This document shows, in pieces, positions 1 through 9,500 of a stretch of 64,000 nucleotides of DNA. The notes under the pieces were generated by a model that was not told where the DNA came from, made no database searches, and worked only from the letters and a program-made list of their open reading frames with translations. Position 1 is the stretch's first letter, and the number at the start of each line of letters is the position of its first letter. Position numbers and translations under genes: made by a program. The stretch covers positions 62,001-126,000 of the forward strand of contig NZ_SLVY01000009.1 in NCBI RefSeq assembly GCF_004345605.1. Reading direction: 5' to 3'. Source of the stretch: Rhodococcus sp. SMB37 (GTDB taxonomy: Bacteria; Actinomycetota; Actinomycetes; Mycobacteriales; Mycobacteriaceae).

Positions 1-98
1 GGCGGGTGCACCGTATTTTCCGACTCCATTAAACTGTGTCATCGTTCTTGTCAGCTGTGCCCAGCACCAACGCGACTTCCGGGGGAGGAATCGTACCC

Positions 99-1664
99 AT
101 GTCGTCCCCTGCCGCTTCCGAAGCCGATCCGGATGATCGGTCGGCCACCGAACCGGCAACGGCAATCACGTCGCCCCAACCGACAGGTCCGCGGCGGAGC
201 CCGGCCGATTTCCTTCGTAGTCCCGCCGGTAACGCGGCTCTCCTCGGAGCCTGCGGAGCAGCCCTTCTGACCTTCGGCAGCTTCGGTGCGGGCAGTGTGC
301 GCCGCGTCGACCCGTTGCTCGAGGGCGTGTACCTGTCGTGGCTGCGGTTCGGGCACGGTCATCTGCTTTCCACGATCATCATCTGGATCGGTGTCCTGCT
401 GATGATCGGTGCATGGGTCCGGCTGGGGCGCGCCGTGCTCGCCGACCACGCATTGGTGCACGACCTCTGGAAGGTCCTGCCCGCGTGGACCGTGCCACTG
501 CTGGTCGCGACCCCGATGTTCAGCCGGGACGCCTACTCGTACCTCGCCCAGGGCGCCATGTTGCGTGAGGGATTCGATCCGTATTCGGAAGGTCCCGTCG
601 TCAATCCGGGTCTGTTGCTCGACAACGTCAGCAACGTCTGGACCACGACGACCACCCCGTACGGGCCGGTCCATCTGTTGCTCGGCGCCGGCATCACCTC
701 GATCACCGGGGACAACGTCGTCTCCGGCACGTGGTTGTGGCGGCTGCTGATGCTGCCCGGTCTGGTGCTCATGGCATGGGGTGTGCCCCGACTCGCACGC
801 CGGATGGGCGGCAATCCCACCGTGGCGTTGTGGCTGGCGGTCCTCAACCCACTCGTCCTCGTCCACCTCGTCGGGGGTGTCCACAACGAGCTGCTCATGG
901 TCGGGCTGATGCTCGCCGGGATCGTGCTCGTGCTCGAAGGACGACATCTCAGCGGCTTCGCTCTGGTGTCGCTGGCCGCCGCGATCAAGGCCACCGCCGG
1001 ACTCGCCCTTCCCTTCATGGTGTGGGTGTGGATGATCCACGAACGCGACCGCGCACTCGCCGAGGGCCGCGAACCCGCCTCCCCCATCAAACTCTTCACC
1101 AAAGCCGCGGGCACCGGGATCGCGGTGTTCGTGTTCGTGTTCGGCGGCACCTCGTTGATCGCCGGCGTCGGAATCGGATGGCTCACAGCACTGTCCGGGT
1201 CGTCGAAGATCATCAACTGGTTGTCGCTTCCGACGATGTTGGGCCATGCGGTCACCTGGTTCACACCGTGGCGTCTGGGTTCCGTGCTCGAAGTGACACG
1301 GATGCTCTGCATGATCGCTCTCGGCGCCATCCTGGTCTACGCATGGTGGCGCTTCCGCCGTACCGAACGCGATGCCGTCCTGGGCATCGTGATCGCACTC
1401 ACCGCCGTGACACTGTTGTCACCGGCCGCGTTGCCCTGGTACTACTCGTGGCCACTGGTCGTGGCGGCGGCGTTCGCGATGTCGACGCGCACCCTGATGG
1501 TCCTCGTCGCGTTGTCGACGTGGCTGATGCTGATCTTCAACCCGGACGGCTCGATCGGGATGTACAACATCGCGCATGTTGCACTCGCCGTGTTCGCGGC
1601 GGTCGTTGCCGCGCTGTCGCTGCGCAGCCCCGATCCACTGCATCTGCGCGCGGCTTCGCGGTGA
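99..1664 (+). CDS. mptA: Polyprenyl-phosphomannose-dependent alpha-1,6-mannosyltransferase (MptA-like)
   Basis: This is a polytopic GT-C type membrane glycosyltransferase of about 521 residues. It should extend the alpha-1,6-mannan core of lipomannan/lipoarabinomannan at the outer face of the membrane, using polyprenyl-phosphate-mannose. Many hydrophobic segments are visible. A loop motif RDAYSYLAQG follows an early membrane segment, as expected for the acidic loop of this family. I chose ATG 99 because a strong GGGGGAGGAA ribosome site lies 8 bases upstream; GTG 36 is a longer in-frame alternative. The naming as MptA rather than MptB rests on the neighbours (Rv2175c/pknL order downstream). 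Its stop overlaps the next start (GTGA). Confidence 0.85.
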   Translation: MSSPAASEADPDDRSATEPATAITSPQPTGPRRSPADFLRSPAGNAALLGACGAALLTFGSFGAGSVRRVDPLLEGVYLSWLRFGHGHLLSTIIIWIGVLLMIGAWVRLGRAVLADHALVHDLWKVLPAWTVPLLVATPMFSRDAYSYLAQGAMLREGFDPYSEGPVVNPGLLLDNVSNVWTTTTTPYGPVHLLLGAGITSITGDNVVSGTWLWRLLMLPGLVLMAWGVPRLARRMGGNPTVALWLAVLNPLVLVHLVGGVHNELLMVGLMLAGIVLVLEGRHLSGFALVSLAAAIKATAGLALPFMVWVWMIHERDRALAEGREPASPIKLFTKAAGTGIAVFVFVFGGTSLIAGVGIGWLTALSGSSKIINWLSLPTMLGHAVTWFTPWRLGSVLEVTRMLCMIALGAILVYAWWRFRRTERDAVLGIVIALTAVTLLSPAALPWYYSWPLVVAAAFAMSTRTLMVLVALSTWLMLIFNPDGSIGMYNIAHVALAVFAAVVAALSLRSPDPLHLRAASR

Positions 1665-2680
1665 GGCCGGGTGTGCCGACACCACACATTTCGGCTGAGT
1701 CGGGGGCGGTCGCACCCGACCACCTCGACGAAGCGTTCCGACTCTGCGCGTCACTGACCGCCGAGCACGGACGCACCTACGATCTCGCAGCGAGACTCCT
1801 GCCCGGGCAACGCCGTCACGCCGTGCACGCCCTGTACGGATTCGCGCGCATTGTCGACGACATCGTCGACGTGGCCGACATCGACGATCCGGCTGCGGCT
1901 GCGCGCGGCGTCGACGACGCGTACACACGCCTGCATGCGGCCCTCGAGGGCAATCCGGGAGCGCTCGACCCGACCGGGCTGGTCGTGCGGGCCCTCGCCG
2001 CGACCATCAACCGCTACGGCATCCCGGTGGAATACTTCGATGCATTCCTCCGGTCGATGCGGATGGACATTCCCGGCACCGCCGAACACCGCGTCCGGTA
2101 TCGCGACATGGACGAGCTGCGCGAGTACATGTACGGGTCGGCCGCCGTGATCGGCCTGCAGTTGCTCCCGGTGTTCGGCGTCGATGACGTCGACGCGGCC
2201 GCACCGTACGCGAGCACCCTGGGCGAAGCGTTCCAGCTCACCAATTTCATCCGTGATGTCGGTGAAGACCTCGATCGCGGCCGTGTGTACCTGCCCACCG
2301 ACCTGTGGATGGCATTCGGCGTCGACGACGATCTACTCCGCGCGGGCCGCGGCCATCATTGCCCCGACCCCCGGGTACGACGCGCCCTCGCCCACGCCGT
2401 CGCGTTGACGAGAGACCGATATCGCAAGGCCGAACCCGGATTGGACCTGCTTCCTCCCCGAATTCGACCAGGAATCCGCACCGCGTTCGTGCTGTACGGA
2501 AAGATCCTCGACGAAGTCGAGCACAGCGGCTACCGGGTACTGGACCGACGGGTGGCGGTACCGCGCCACGCGCGGCTGTCCGTCGCGCTGAGGCAGGCGG
2601 CCTCGGGCGCGCGCGTCAGAAGACCGAGCCGGTCATGGACAACTGACGCTGCGCCCTGGAAGGCCGACGCTGTGCCTTAG
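1661..2680 (+). CDS. crtB: Phytoene/squalene synthase family protein
   Basis: Trans-isoprenyl diphosphate synthase of about 339 residues that condenses two prenyl diphosphates head to head, most likely two geranylgeranyl diphosphates to phytoene for carotenoids. The first Asp-rich motif is DDIVD (residues about 66-70) and the second is in NFIRDVGEDLDRGRVYLP (about 197-214); both bind the Mg-diphosphate. The GTG start overlaps the mptA stop as GTGA, so translation is probably coupled; a second in-frame GTG lies 12 bases later. The stop overlaps the convergent regulator stop by 4 bases. Substrate (phytoene versus squalene) cannot be settled from sequence alone. Confidence 0.82.
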   Translation: MRPGVPTPHISAESGAVAPDHLDEAFRLCASLTAEHGRTYDLAARLLPGQRRHAVHALYGFARIVDDIVDVADIDDPAAAARGVDDAYTRLHAALEGNPGALDPTGLVVRALAATINRYGIPVEYFDAFLRSMRMDIPGTAEHRVRYRDMDELREYMYGSAAVIGLQLLPVFGVDDVDAAAPYASTLGEAFQLTNFIRDVGEDLDRGRVYLPTDLWMAFGVDDDLLRAGRGHHCPDPRVRRALAHAVALTRDRYRKAEPGLDLLPPRIRPGIRTAFVLYGKILDEVEHSGYRVLDRRVAVPRHARLSVALRQAASGARVRRPSRSWTTDAAPWKADAVP

Positions 2681-3048
2681 AAGGCCGCCGCCTGAGCCCG
2701 CCTGATCACTTCCCTCATCGAATCGGTGTGCAACGCGCTGATGGCGTTTCCACCAGGGAGGGTGGCGTCCTCACGGAACATCCATTCCAGGATCTCTTCG
2801 TCGGTGAATCCCCCATCGTGGAGCACCGCTATGAGTCCCGGAAGGCCCTTGGCGATCGCCCCGGTGTCGTCGAAGAACACCTCGGGTACGACGGGAACAC
2901 GGTCTCGTTTGATCGCGAGTAGCCGGCGATCGCGCAGCAGCTGATGAACGCGGGTGATGACGAGATCGAGTTGCTTGGCCACGTCCACGAGTTGCAACAC
3001 CGGAACGGTGCGGTCGAGGACGTCGTCGCAGTACGGAATAGTGCTCAC
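2677..3048 (-). CDS. Rv2175c-family DNA-binding regulator (PknL substrate family)
   Basis: Small protein of about 123 residues matching the M. tuberculosis Rv2175c family: an N-terminal winged-helix segment (LVDVAKQLDLVITRVHQLLR) and a conserved middle with VFFDDTGAIAKGLPGLIAVL, ending in RRAQAAAF. In M. tuberculosis the family member binds DNA and is phosphorylated by PknL, whose gene is next door and divergent here too. I chose GTG 3048, with a GGTGG ribosome site upstream; an in-frame start at 3093 would add 15 residues that look like untranslated leader. Its TAA overlaps the TAG of the convergent synthase gene. Confidence 0.82.
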   Translation of the reverse strand: MSTIPYCDDVLDRTVPVLQLVDVAKQLDLVITRVHQLLRDRRLLAIKRDRVPVVPEVFFDDTGAIAKGLPGLIAVLHDGGFTDEEILEWMFREDATLPGGNAISALHTDSMREVIRRAQAAAF

Positions 3049-3180
3049 GGTTCCACCGTATCGCCGCGGTACGGAGGGCGCGTACGCGACCACCTGGCGG
3101 CACCATGGCTACGATCGACAGAGACAAAATCGGGACACAGAGACACGGGGGTACACCGGGTGACCGCTGGAGGCGACCAC

Positions 3181-5196
3181 ATGGTCGGCAAGCTCCTCGA
3201 CCGGCGCTATCTGATCGAAGCACGGATTGCCCGCGGTGGCATGTCGACCGTGTACCGCGCCACCGATCAACGCCTCGATCGCCCGGTCGCGGTGAAGGTC
3301 ATGGATCACCAGTTCGCTGCCGACCCCCAGTTCCTCGCACGATTCGAGTTCGAGGCCCGATCGGTGGCACGGCTCAACCATCCGGGTCTCGTGGCGGTGT
3401 ACGACCAGGGACAGGACGGCGACGACGTGTTCCTCGTCATGGAACTCGTCGAAGGTGGCACCCTGCGCGAACTACTGCGCGAACGCGGGCCCATGCCCCC
3501 GCACGCTGCGGCCGCAGTGGCAGCACCTGTGCTGGGAGCCCTCGCGGTGGCCCATCGGGCCGGACTCGTGCACCGCGACGTCAAGCCCGAGAACATCCTG
3601 ATCTCCCGGAACGGCGAAGTGAAGATCGCCGATTTCGGCCTCGTCCGTGCGGTCGCTGCCGCGAATACGACGTCGCGCAGTGTGATCTTGGGTACGGCTG
3701 CGTACCTCTCGCCGGAGCAGGTCACGACGGGCAATGCCGACGCGCGCAGCGACGTGTACTCGACCGGTGTGCTGATGTTCGAGATGCTCACCGGACGCAC
3801 CCCCTTCACGGGCGACACGTCACTGTCCGTCGCCTACCAGCGTGTCGAGAAGGATGTGCCCGATCCGGGTACGTGGATCGACGGTGTGCCGGAGGAGTTC
3901 GACACGCTGGTGCGTCACGCGACAGAACGTGAGCCCGGTGAGCGGTACGCCGATGCCGGCGCGATGGCCGATGCCCTCACCGATCTCAGCGACGCACTCG
4001 ATCTTCCCCGCTACCGCGTGCCGGCGCCCCGCAAATCCGCTACCACGGCGAAGGTCCCCGTCGCGGCACCGTCGCCGGTCACCGGGGGCGCTGTCCCGGA
4101 GACCACCGTGGTCAGGCCGCCCGCCGCGGCCATCGCGGATGCGGCGCCGACCACGGTCCATCAGGCCGCGACTCCGCCGGCCTCGCAGGTCCACGCGCAA
4201 CCTCAGCACACCAGGGTCGTCACGCGGGAACACACCCGAAACGAGGCCCAACAGGGGCATGACGGTGGTCCCGCGGCAGGCGTCGGCACGCAGGTCGACC
4301 ATCGCACGAACCGACGCACCTCGCGGCGGACCACCGCAGGCTGGATCGCCGCGATCGTCGTACTCGCACTGCTCATGGGCCTGGCCGGATGGTGGCTCGG
4401 GTCGGGGCGGATGATCGACATTCCTGCGGTGCAAGGCCTGGATCGCGCTGCCGCCGCCGCGGCCGTCGAGACTGCAGGCGCGACCGTCGAGACCCGCGGT
4501 GAGTACTCGGACGCGATTCCGATCGACACGGTGCTCGGCACCGATCCGGCGGTGGGCTCGCAGGTTCCGCGCGGCGACACCGTTGCGCTGCTGGTGTCGT
4601 TGGGGCGGCCGACGGTGCCGGGGGTTCCCGGTGGCGGCGACCGGAACACGGTCGAAGACGAATTGCGGCGCCGCACGTTCGAACCCGTCGACGGCGGGAC
4701 GGCGTTCAGCGCATCGGCACCGGAGGGGACTGTCGCAGCCCTCGACCCCGCGCCGGGCACCGTCCTGCCGGTCGGCGCGAAGGTCGAGGTGATCATCAGC
4801 AAGGGCGCCGCACCAGTGGAGCTTCCGGATCTCGAAGGCCTGACCGTCGACGCCGCGCGAGCAGCGCTCGAGAGAGTCGGCCTGACCGTCCAGGACGAGC
4901 GGGACGTGTTCGATCCCGATATCGATGCCGGCCTGGTGTCGGGAACCGATCCGTCGGAGGGCGACAGGGTCGGAGCAGGCGGCACGGTGACTCTGCTCGT
5001 GTCGAACGCGGTGAAGGTGCCGTCGATGATGGGCCGCTCGGTCGGATCGTCCCGTGGGGAACTGGAGAGGCTGGGACTGGAGGTGGAAGTGCGGCAGCTC
5101 GCCGACTCCGACCGGTCAGTGGTGATCGGGCAGAGTCCCGGCGCCGGTGGCCGAACCGAACCGGGCAGCACGGTCGTGCTGACCGCGGTGCCCTGA
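3181..5196 (+). CDS. pknL: Serine/threonine protein kinase PknL with PASTA repeats
   Basis: Transmembrane Hanks-type kinase of about 671 residues. Cytosolic kinase domain: glycine loop ARGGMSTV (17-24), VAVK lysine 39, catalytic HRDVKPEN with Asp133, DFG at 151-153, and GTAAYLSPEQ in the activation region. A linker rich in Pro/Ala/Thr precedes one membrane helix at about 388-408. The outer part holds four PASTA-like repeats of about 65 residues each, expected to sense peptidoglycan fragments. As I recall, M. tuberculosis PknL lacks PASTA repeats whereas corynebacterial PknL has them. ATG 3181 has GGAGG 8 bases upstream; GTG 3160 is an alternative. Divergent from its probable substrate gene. 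Confidence 0.9.
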   Translation: MVGKLLDRRYLIEARIARGGMSTVYRATDQRLDRPVAVKVMDHQFAADPQFLARFEFEARSVARLNHPGLVAVYDQGQDGDDVFLVMELVEGGTLRELLRERGPMPPHAAAAVAAPVLGALAVAHRAGLVHRDVKPENILISRNGEVKIADFGLVRAVAAANTTSRSVILGTAAYLSPEQVTTGNADARSDVYSTGVLMFEMLTGRTPFTGDTSLSVAYQRVEKDVPDPGTWIDGVPEEFDTLVRHATEREPGERYADAGAMADALTDLSDALDLPRYRVPAPRKSATTAKVPVAAPSPVTGGAVPETTVVRPPAAAIADAAPTTVHQAATPPASQVHAQPQHTRVVTREHTRNEAQQGHDGGPAAGVGTQVDHRTNRRTSRRTTAGWIAAIVVLALLMGLAGWWLGSGRMIDIPAVQGLDRAAAAAAVETAGATVETRGEYSDAIPIDTVLGTDPAVGSQVPRGDTVALLVSLGRPTVPGVPGGGDRNTVEDELRRRTFEPVDGGTAFSASAPEGTVAALDPAPGTVLPVGAKVEVIISKGAAPVELPDLEGLTVDAARAALERVGLTVQDERDVFDPDIDAGLVSGTDPSEGDRVGAGGTVTLLVSNAVKVPSMMGRSVGSSRGELERLGLEVEVRQLADSDRSVVIGQSPGAGGRTEPGSTVVLTAVP

Positions 5197-5258
5197 TCCG
5201 TTCGGCTCTCCCGACCCTGGCGGCTCGGCCGCGTGTACGACCGGGCCGTTCTATCGAT

Positions 5259-6689
<1,431 letters not shown>

Positions 6690-7181
6690 TCATAGGGCCC
6701 GGCGGGCAACCTCGATTGCGTCGAACTTCGCGAGATTGTGACGGGCATCGGTGAGCGCGTCGTGGTTGTCGTCGGGGACCGACGGGAGCGGTGGAGATCC
6801 GTGTTGTTCCCAGTGCTGCCGCAGTTCACGGGTGAATCGGGGCAACACATCGGGCAACTCCGGCATGGATCCCCACAGCTGGACCAGTGCTACGTGGTCG
6901 TATGCACCTATCCACGCCCACAGCTCGGGCCGAATACCCACCCGGGGGACGAGGAACTTCAGTAGGTCGTCGCGGATGCGGCTTCGCGACTTCCAGGCAG
7001 GGTGGCCCGGGTTCGGCAACTTGGGAAGGACATTGCGGCGAACCCACGGGCCCGCCCGCTCGGGGTCGAATTCTGTGGACACCGCGTAGAATTCGCGGCC
7101 GTCCTCGCACACGACACCGATCGACACGAGTTCGATGGTGCGTCCATCCTCGATGAACTCGCAGTCGTAGAAGTAGCGCAC
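6690..7181 (-). CDS. RNase AS-type DEDDh 3'-exoribonuclease (Rv2179c family)
   Basis: Protein of 163 residues belonging to the small DEDDh exonuclease family of actinobacteria, shown in M. tuberculosis to prefer adenylate-containing RNA. DxE is in FYDCEFIEDG (D6, E8), a later acidic region is WIGAYDHVALVQLWG, and the closing His-Asp pair is in NHDALTDARHNL. GTG start at 7181. It lies 45 bases upstream of aroG and downstream of the acyltransferase, as in M. tuberculosis. Confidence 0.88.
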   Translation of the reverse strand: MRYFYDCEFIEDGRTIELVSIGVVCEDGREFYAVSTEFDPERAGPWVRRNVLPKLPNPGHPAWKSRSRIRDDLLKFLVPRVGIRPELWAWIGAYDHVALVQLWGSMPELPDVLPRFTRELRQHWEQHGSPPLPSVPDDNHDALTDARHNLAKFDAIEVARRAL

Positions 7182-7211
7182 GTAATCACATTATGCCCGG
7201 AACACCACGCG

Positions 7212-7961
7212 TCACCCCGCTTGGGTGTCGGGCATGCGATCTGCATCGGATGTGATTGCCGGTTCGGCTGCGATGGTCGCACCCTTCGGCGACGTGTTCT
7301 TCAGTGAGGCCGCATAGACGTCGACATACTCCTGACCCGCTAGCTGCATGAGCGAGTACATCACTTCGTCGGTGACGGTGCGCTCGACGAAACGGTTCCC
7401 GCCCATACCCTCGAAACGAGAGAAATCGATCGGTTCGCCGACTCGAACGGTGATCTTGGCCGGCTTCCACATCTTGGAGCCGATCGGGTTCATCTTGTCG
7501 GTACCGATCATCGCGACGGGAATGACCGGCACTCCGGTCTCGAGTGCGAGACGTGCCAGACCGGTCTTGCCCTTGTACAGACGTCCGTCGGGCGAACGGG
7601 TGCCTTCCGGATAGATGCCGAGCAGTTTGCCCTGCGAGAGAACTCGGACACCGGCGTTGAGTGCGTCCTGCGCGGCGTCCGCGCCCGTCCTGTCGATCGG
7701 GACCTGGCCGACGGCGGAGAAGAACCAGCGCTGGAATCCTCCTTTGAGGCCGGTGCCGGTGAAGTACTCGCTCTTGGCAAGGAAAGTGATCCGCCGCTTC
7801 GCCAGCAGCGGCAGGTAGAACGAGTCGAGCACGGCGCGATGGTTACTGGCGAGAATGGCGGGCCCACCGGTCGGGATGTTCTCTCCGCCTTCGAGCTTGG
7901 GCCTTCCCATGAGCCAGAGCAGTGGGCCCAGCAGGACGTACTTGAACAGCCAGTACCACAT
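7212..7961 (-). CDS. 1-acylglycerol-3-phosphate O-acyltransferase (PlsC family)
   Basis: Membrane-associated acyltransferase of 249 residues for phospholipid synthesis (lysophosphatidate to phosphatidate), Rv2182c counterpart. The family blocks are present: NHRAVLDSFYLP (HX4D catalytic block), a block around QVPIDRTG, YPEGTRSPDGRLYKGKTG and VPVIPVAMIGT. An N-terminal hydrophobic stretch (MWYWLFKYVLLGPLLWLMG) suggests membrane contact. ATG 7961 is preceded by GGGAAGG; an 8-residue longer version is less likely. Confidence 0.9.
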   Translation of the reverse strand: MWYWLFKYVLLGPLLWLMGRPKLEGGENIPTGGPAILASNHRAVLDSFYLPLLAKRRITFLAKSEYFTGTGLKGGFQRWFFSAVGQVPIDRTGADAAQDALNAGVRVLSQGKLLGIYPEGTRSPDGRLYKGKTGLARLALETGVPVIPVAMIGTDKMNPIGSKMWKPAKITVRVGEPIDFSRFEGMGGNRFVERTVTDEVMYSLMQLAGQEYVDVYAASLKNTSPKGATIAAEPAITSDADRMPDTQAG

Positions 7962-8091
7962 GGCAAACCTTCCCGGGATCGTCAACGCGGGCTCACCAAG
8001 CCCGCCGGTCGACTCTACGTCGCTCCGAGGGTCACACGCACGCCGCAGAGGTGCCCGGCTCCACGCGAGTACGCAGGAAGTGACGAGAATC

Positions 8092-9072
8092 TCACGAGAA
8101 TGTCGTTTCGCGATTCGCCGTCATCGCCCTGCGGGCGAGGTCGGCCGCGCCGATCAATCCGGCGGCATCCCCCAGCTGCGCGGCACGTACCCGGGCAAGG
8201 GGTCGGTGTCCGGCGCCGGTCGAGGCAGCGGCGTAGTGCTCTCGTGCGTCGTCCAGGAACAGGGACGCCGACCCTGACACTCCCCCTCCGACCACGATGA
8301 GTTCCGGGTCGTACACATCGGCGACGAGCGACAGCCCCAACCCCAGCCACCGGGCGAACTCGGCCATGGCGGCCAGAGCGAGCGGGTCGCCGTCCTGCGC
8401 GGCGCCGGCGATCCGCCGGCCGGTCAGCGATCCCGGATCCGCAGCAGTGCCGGCGACCAGTTGTGAACGGCCGGGGTCGGCGGCGAGCATCTCGACGGCG
8501 ATGTCGACCAAGGCGGTGCCGCTGCAGTATCGCTCCCAGCACCCTCGTTTACCGCAGGGACAGGGCCGACCGCCGGGAACGACCTGAAGGTGACCGAGTT
8601 CGGGTGCGACTCCGTGTGCGCCTCGGAAGATCCGACCGTCCAGCATCAGCGCGGCACCGATTCCGGTCCCGAGCGCCACCAGCACCGCGATCCGGCTTCC
8701 CGCGGCGGCGCCGAACCGGTATTCGGCCCAGCCCGCTGCATTCCCGTCGTGTTCGAGGATCACCCGCAGCCCGAACCGGTCCGTGAGTCGTTCTGCGATC
8801 GGCGCGTCGACCCACGGGAGGTGCGGGGCGAATCGGACGGTGCGACAGTCGGCGGTGAGAAAACCCGCGACCGCGAGTCCCACCGCCGAGACATCGTTCC
8901 GGTCGGCGAGTTGCCGGACGACCCGGTGCAGAGCGTCTTCGAGCACCGGCGCCGATCCGGGGGTCGGCGCACGAGCAGAGTCGATCACTGCTCCGGACGC
9001 ATCGACCACGGCGGCGCGGATGCTCGTGCCGCCCACATCGATACCGATCGTGGGCCGTTCGTGTTCAGCCAT
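8092..9072 (-). CDS. ROK family sugar kinase (probable glucokinase)
   Basis: ROK kinase of about 326 residues, probably phosphorylating glucose or a related sugar with ATP. ATP-binding motif DVGGTS (12-17), catalytic region EHDGNAAG (about 107-114), ELGH (about 148) and the zinc-binding stretch CPCGKRGCWERYCSG (about 171-185). ATG 9072 chosen; an in-frame TTG at 9093 overlaps the upstream stop and cannot be excluded. It lies at the end of the SRPBCC/ArsA gene run, only 17 bases from the CxxC protein, so it may be co-transcribed. Sugar specificity is inferred. Confidence 0.82.
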   Translation of the reverse strand: MAEHERPTIGIDVGGTSIRAAVVDASGAVIDSARAPTPGSAPVLEDALHRVVRQLADRNDVSAVGLAVAGFLTADCRTVRFAPHLPWVDAPIAERLTDRFGLRVILEHDGNAAGWAEYRFGAAAGSRIAVLVALGTGIGAALMLDGRIFRGAHGVAPELGHLQVVPGGRPCPCGKRGCWERYCSGTALVDIAVEMLAADPGRSQLVAGTAADPGSLTGRRIAGAAQDGDPLALAAMAEFARWLGLGLSLVADVYDPELIVVGGGVSGSASLFLDDAREHYAAASTGAGHRPLARVRAAQLGDAAGLIGAADLARRAMTANRETTFS

Positions 9073-9089
9073 ATCGCCAGTGTCCGCTG

Positions 9090-9500
9090 TCAAGGACGGA
9101 TGGTGACGGAGATGGGCACGAACCCGCCTCGATCGGGGGGTTCCGGAGGCAGAGGTCCGTCGGGACCGGTGTCGGGCTCGGTGCGAGGAGGCGGCAGAAA
9201 CCGGGCCACCAGTTCGCGGATGATCGCGATCAGCGCGGCGAGTTGCGACGCCAGCTTGGTGATCAGCTCGTGGTTCTCACCGCGGACGAGAGCGGCGACC
9301 GCGCAGAGGGGGCACCAGGTACAACCACCTGCGGTCTGCGCGGGCGCACCCGCCTCGGCGGCGCCGTCGTTCGAGGGCGCATCCGTATGCGACGCACCGT
9401 CCTGCGCTGCCACCTGCTCGACCAGCGCCTCGACGCGATCGAGGACGGTGTCGGCGAGGATCCTCAGATCGGCCAGGAGGGCGTCGTGATCCGAACTCAC
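9090..9500 (-). CDS. Conserved CxxC protein, partner of ArsA-type ATPase (unknown function)
   Basis: Protein of about 136 residues with no enzyme motif I recognise. An N-terminal helical stretch (LRILADTVLDRVEALVEQVA), an Ala/Pro/Asp-rich linker, then a conserved-looking core GGCTWCPLCAVAALVRGE with three Cys in CTWCPLC (possible metal or disulfide site), a second helix and a Pro-rich tail. GTG 9500 overlaps the stop of the ATPase gene as GTGA, so translation is coupled; GTG 9509 is the longer alternative. It appears to correspond to Rv2183c of M. tuberculosis by position. Role unknown, probably linked to the ATPase. Confidence 0.75.
   Translation of the reverse strand: MSSDHDALLADLRILADTVLDRVEALVEQVAAQDGASHTDAPSNDGAAEAGAPAQTAGGCTWCPLCAVAALVRGENHELITKLASQLAALIAIIRELVARFLPPPRTEPDTGPDGPLPPEPPDRGGFVPISVTIRP

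Noticed and set aside
51..1247. Long minus-strand frame opposite mptA (398 residues)
   Set aside because: Composition is His/Arg/Asp/Gln-rich as expected for the antisense of a GC-rich membrane gene; no family motif.
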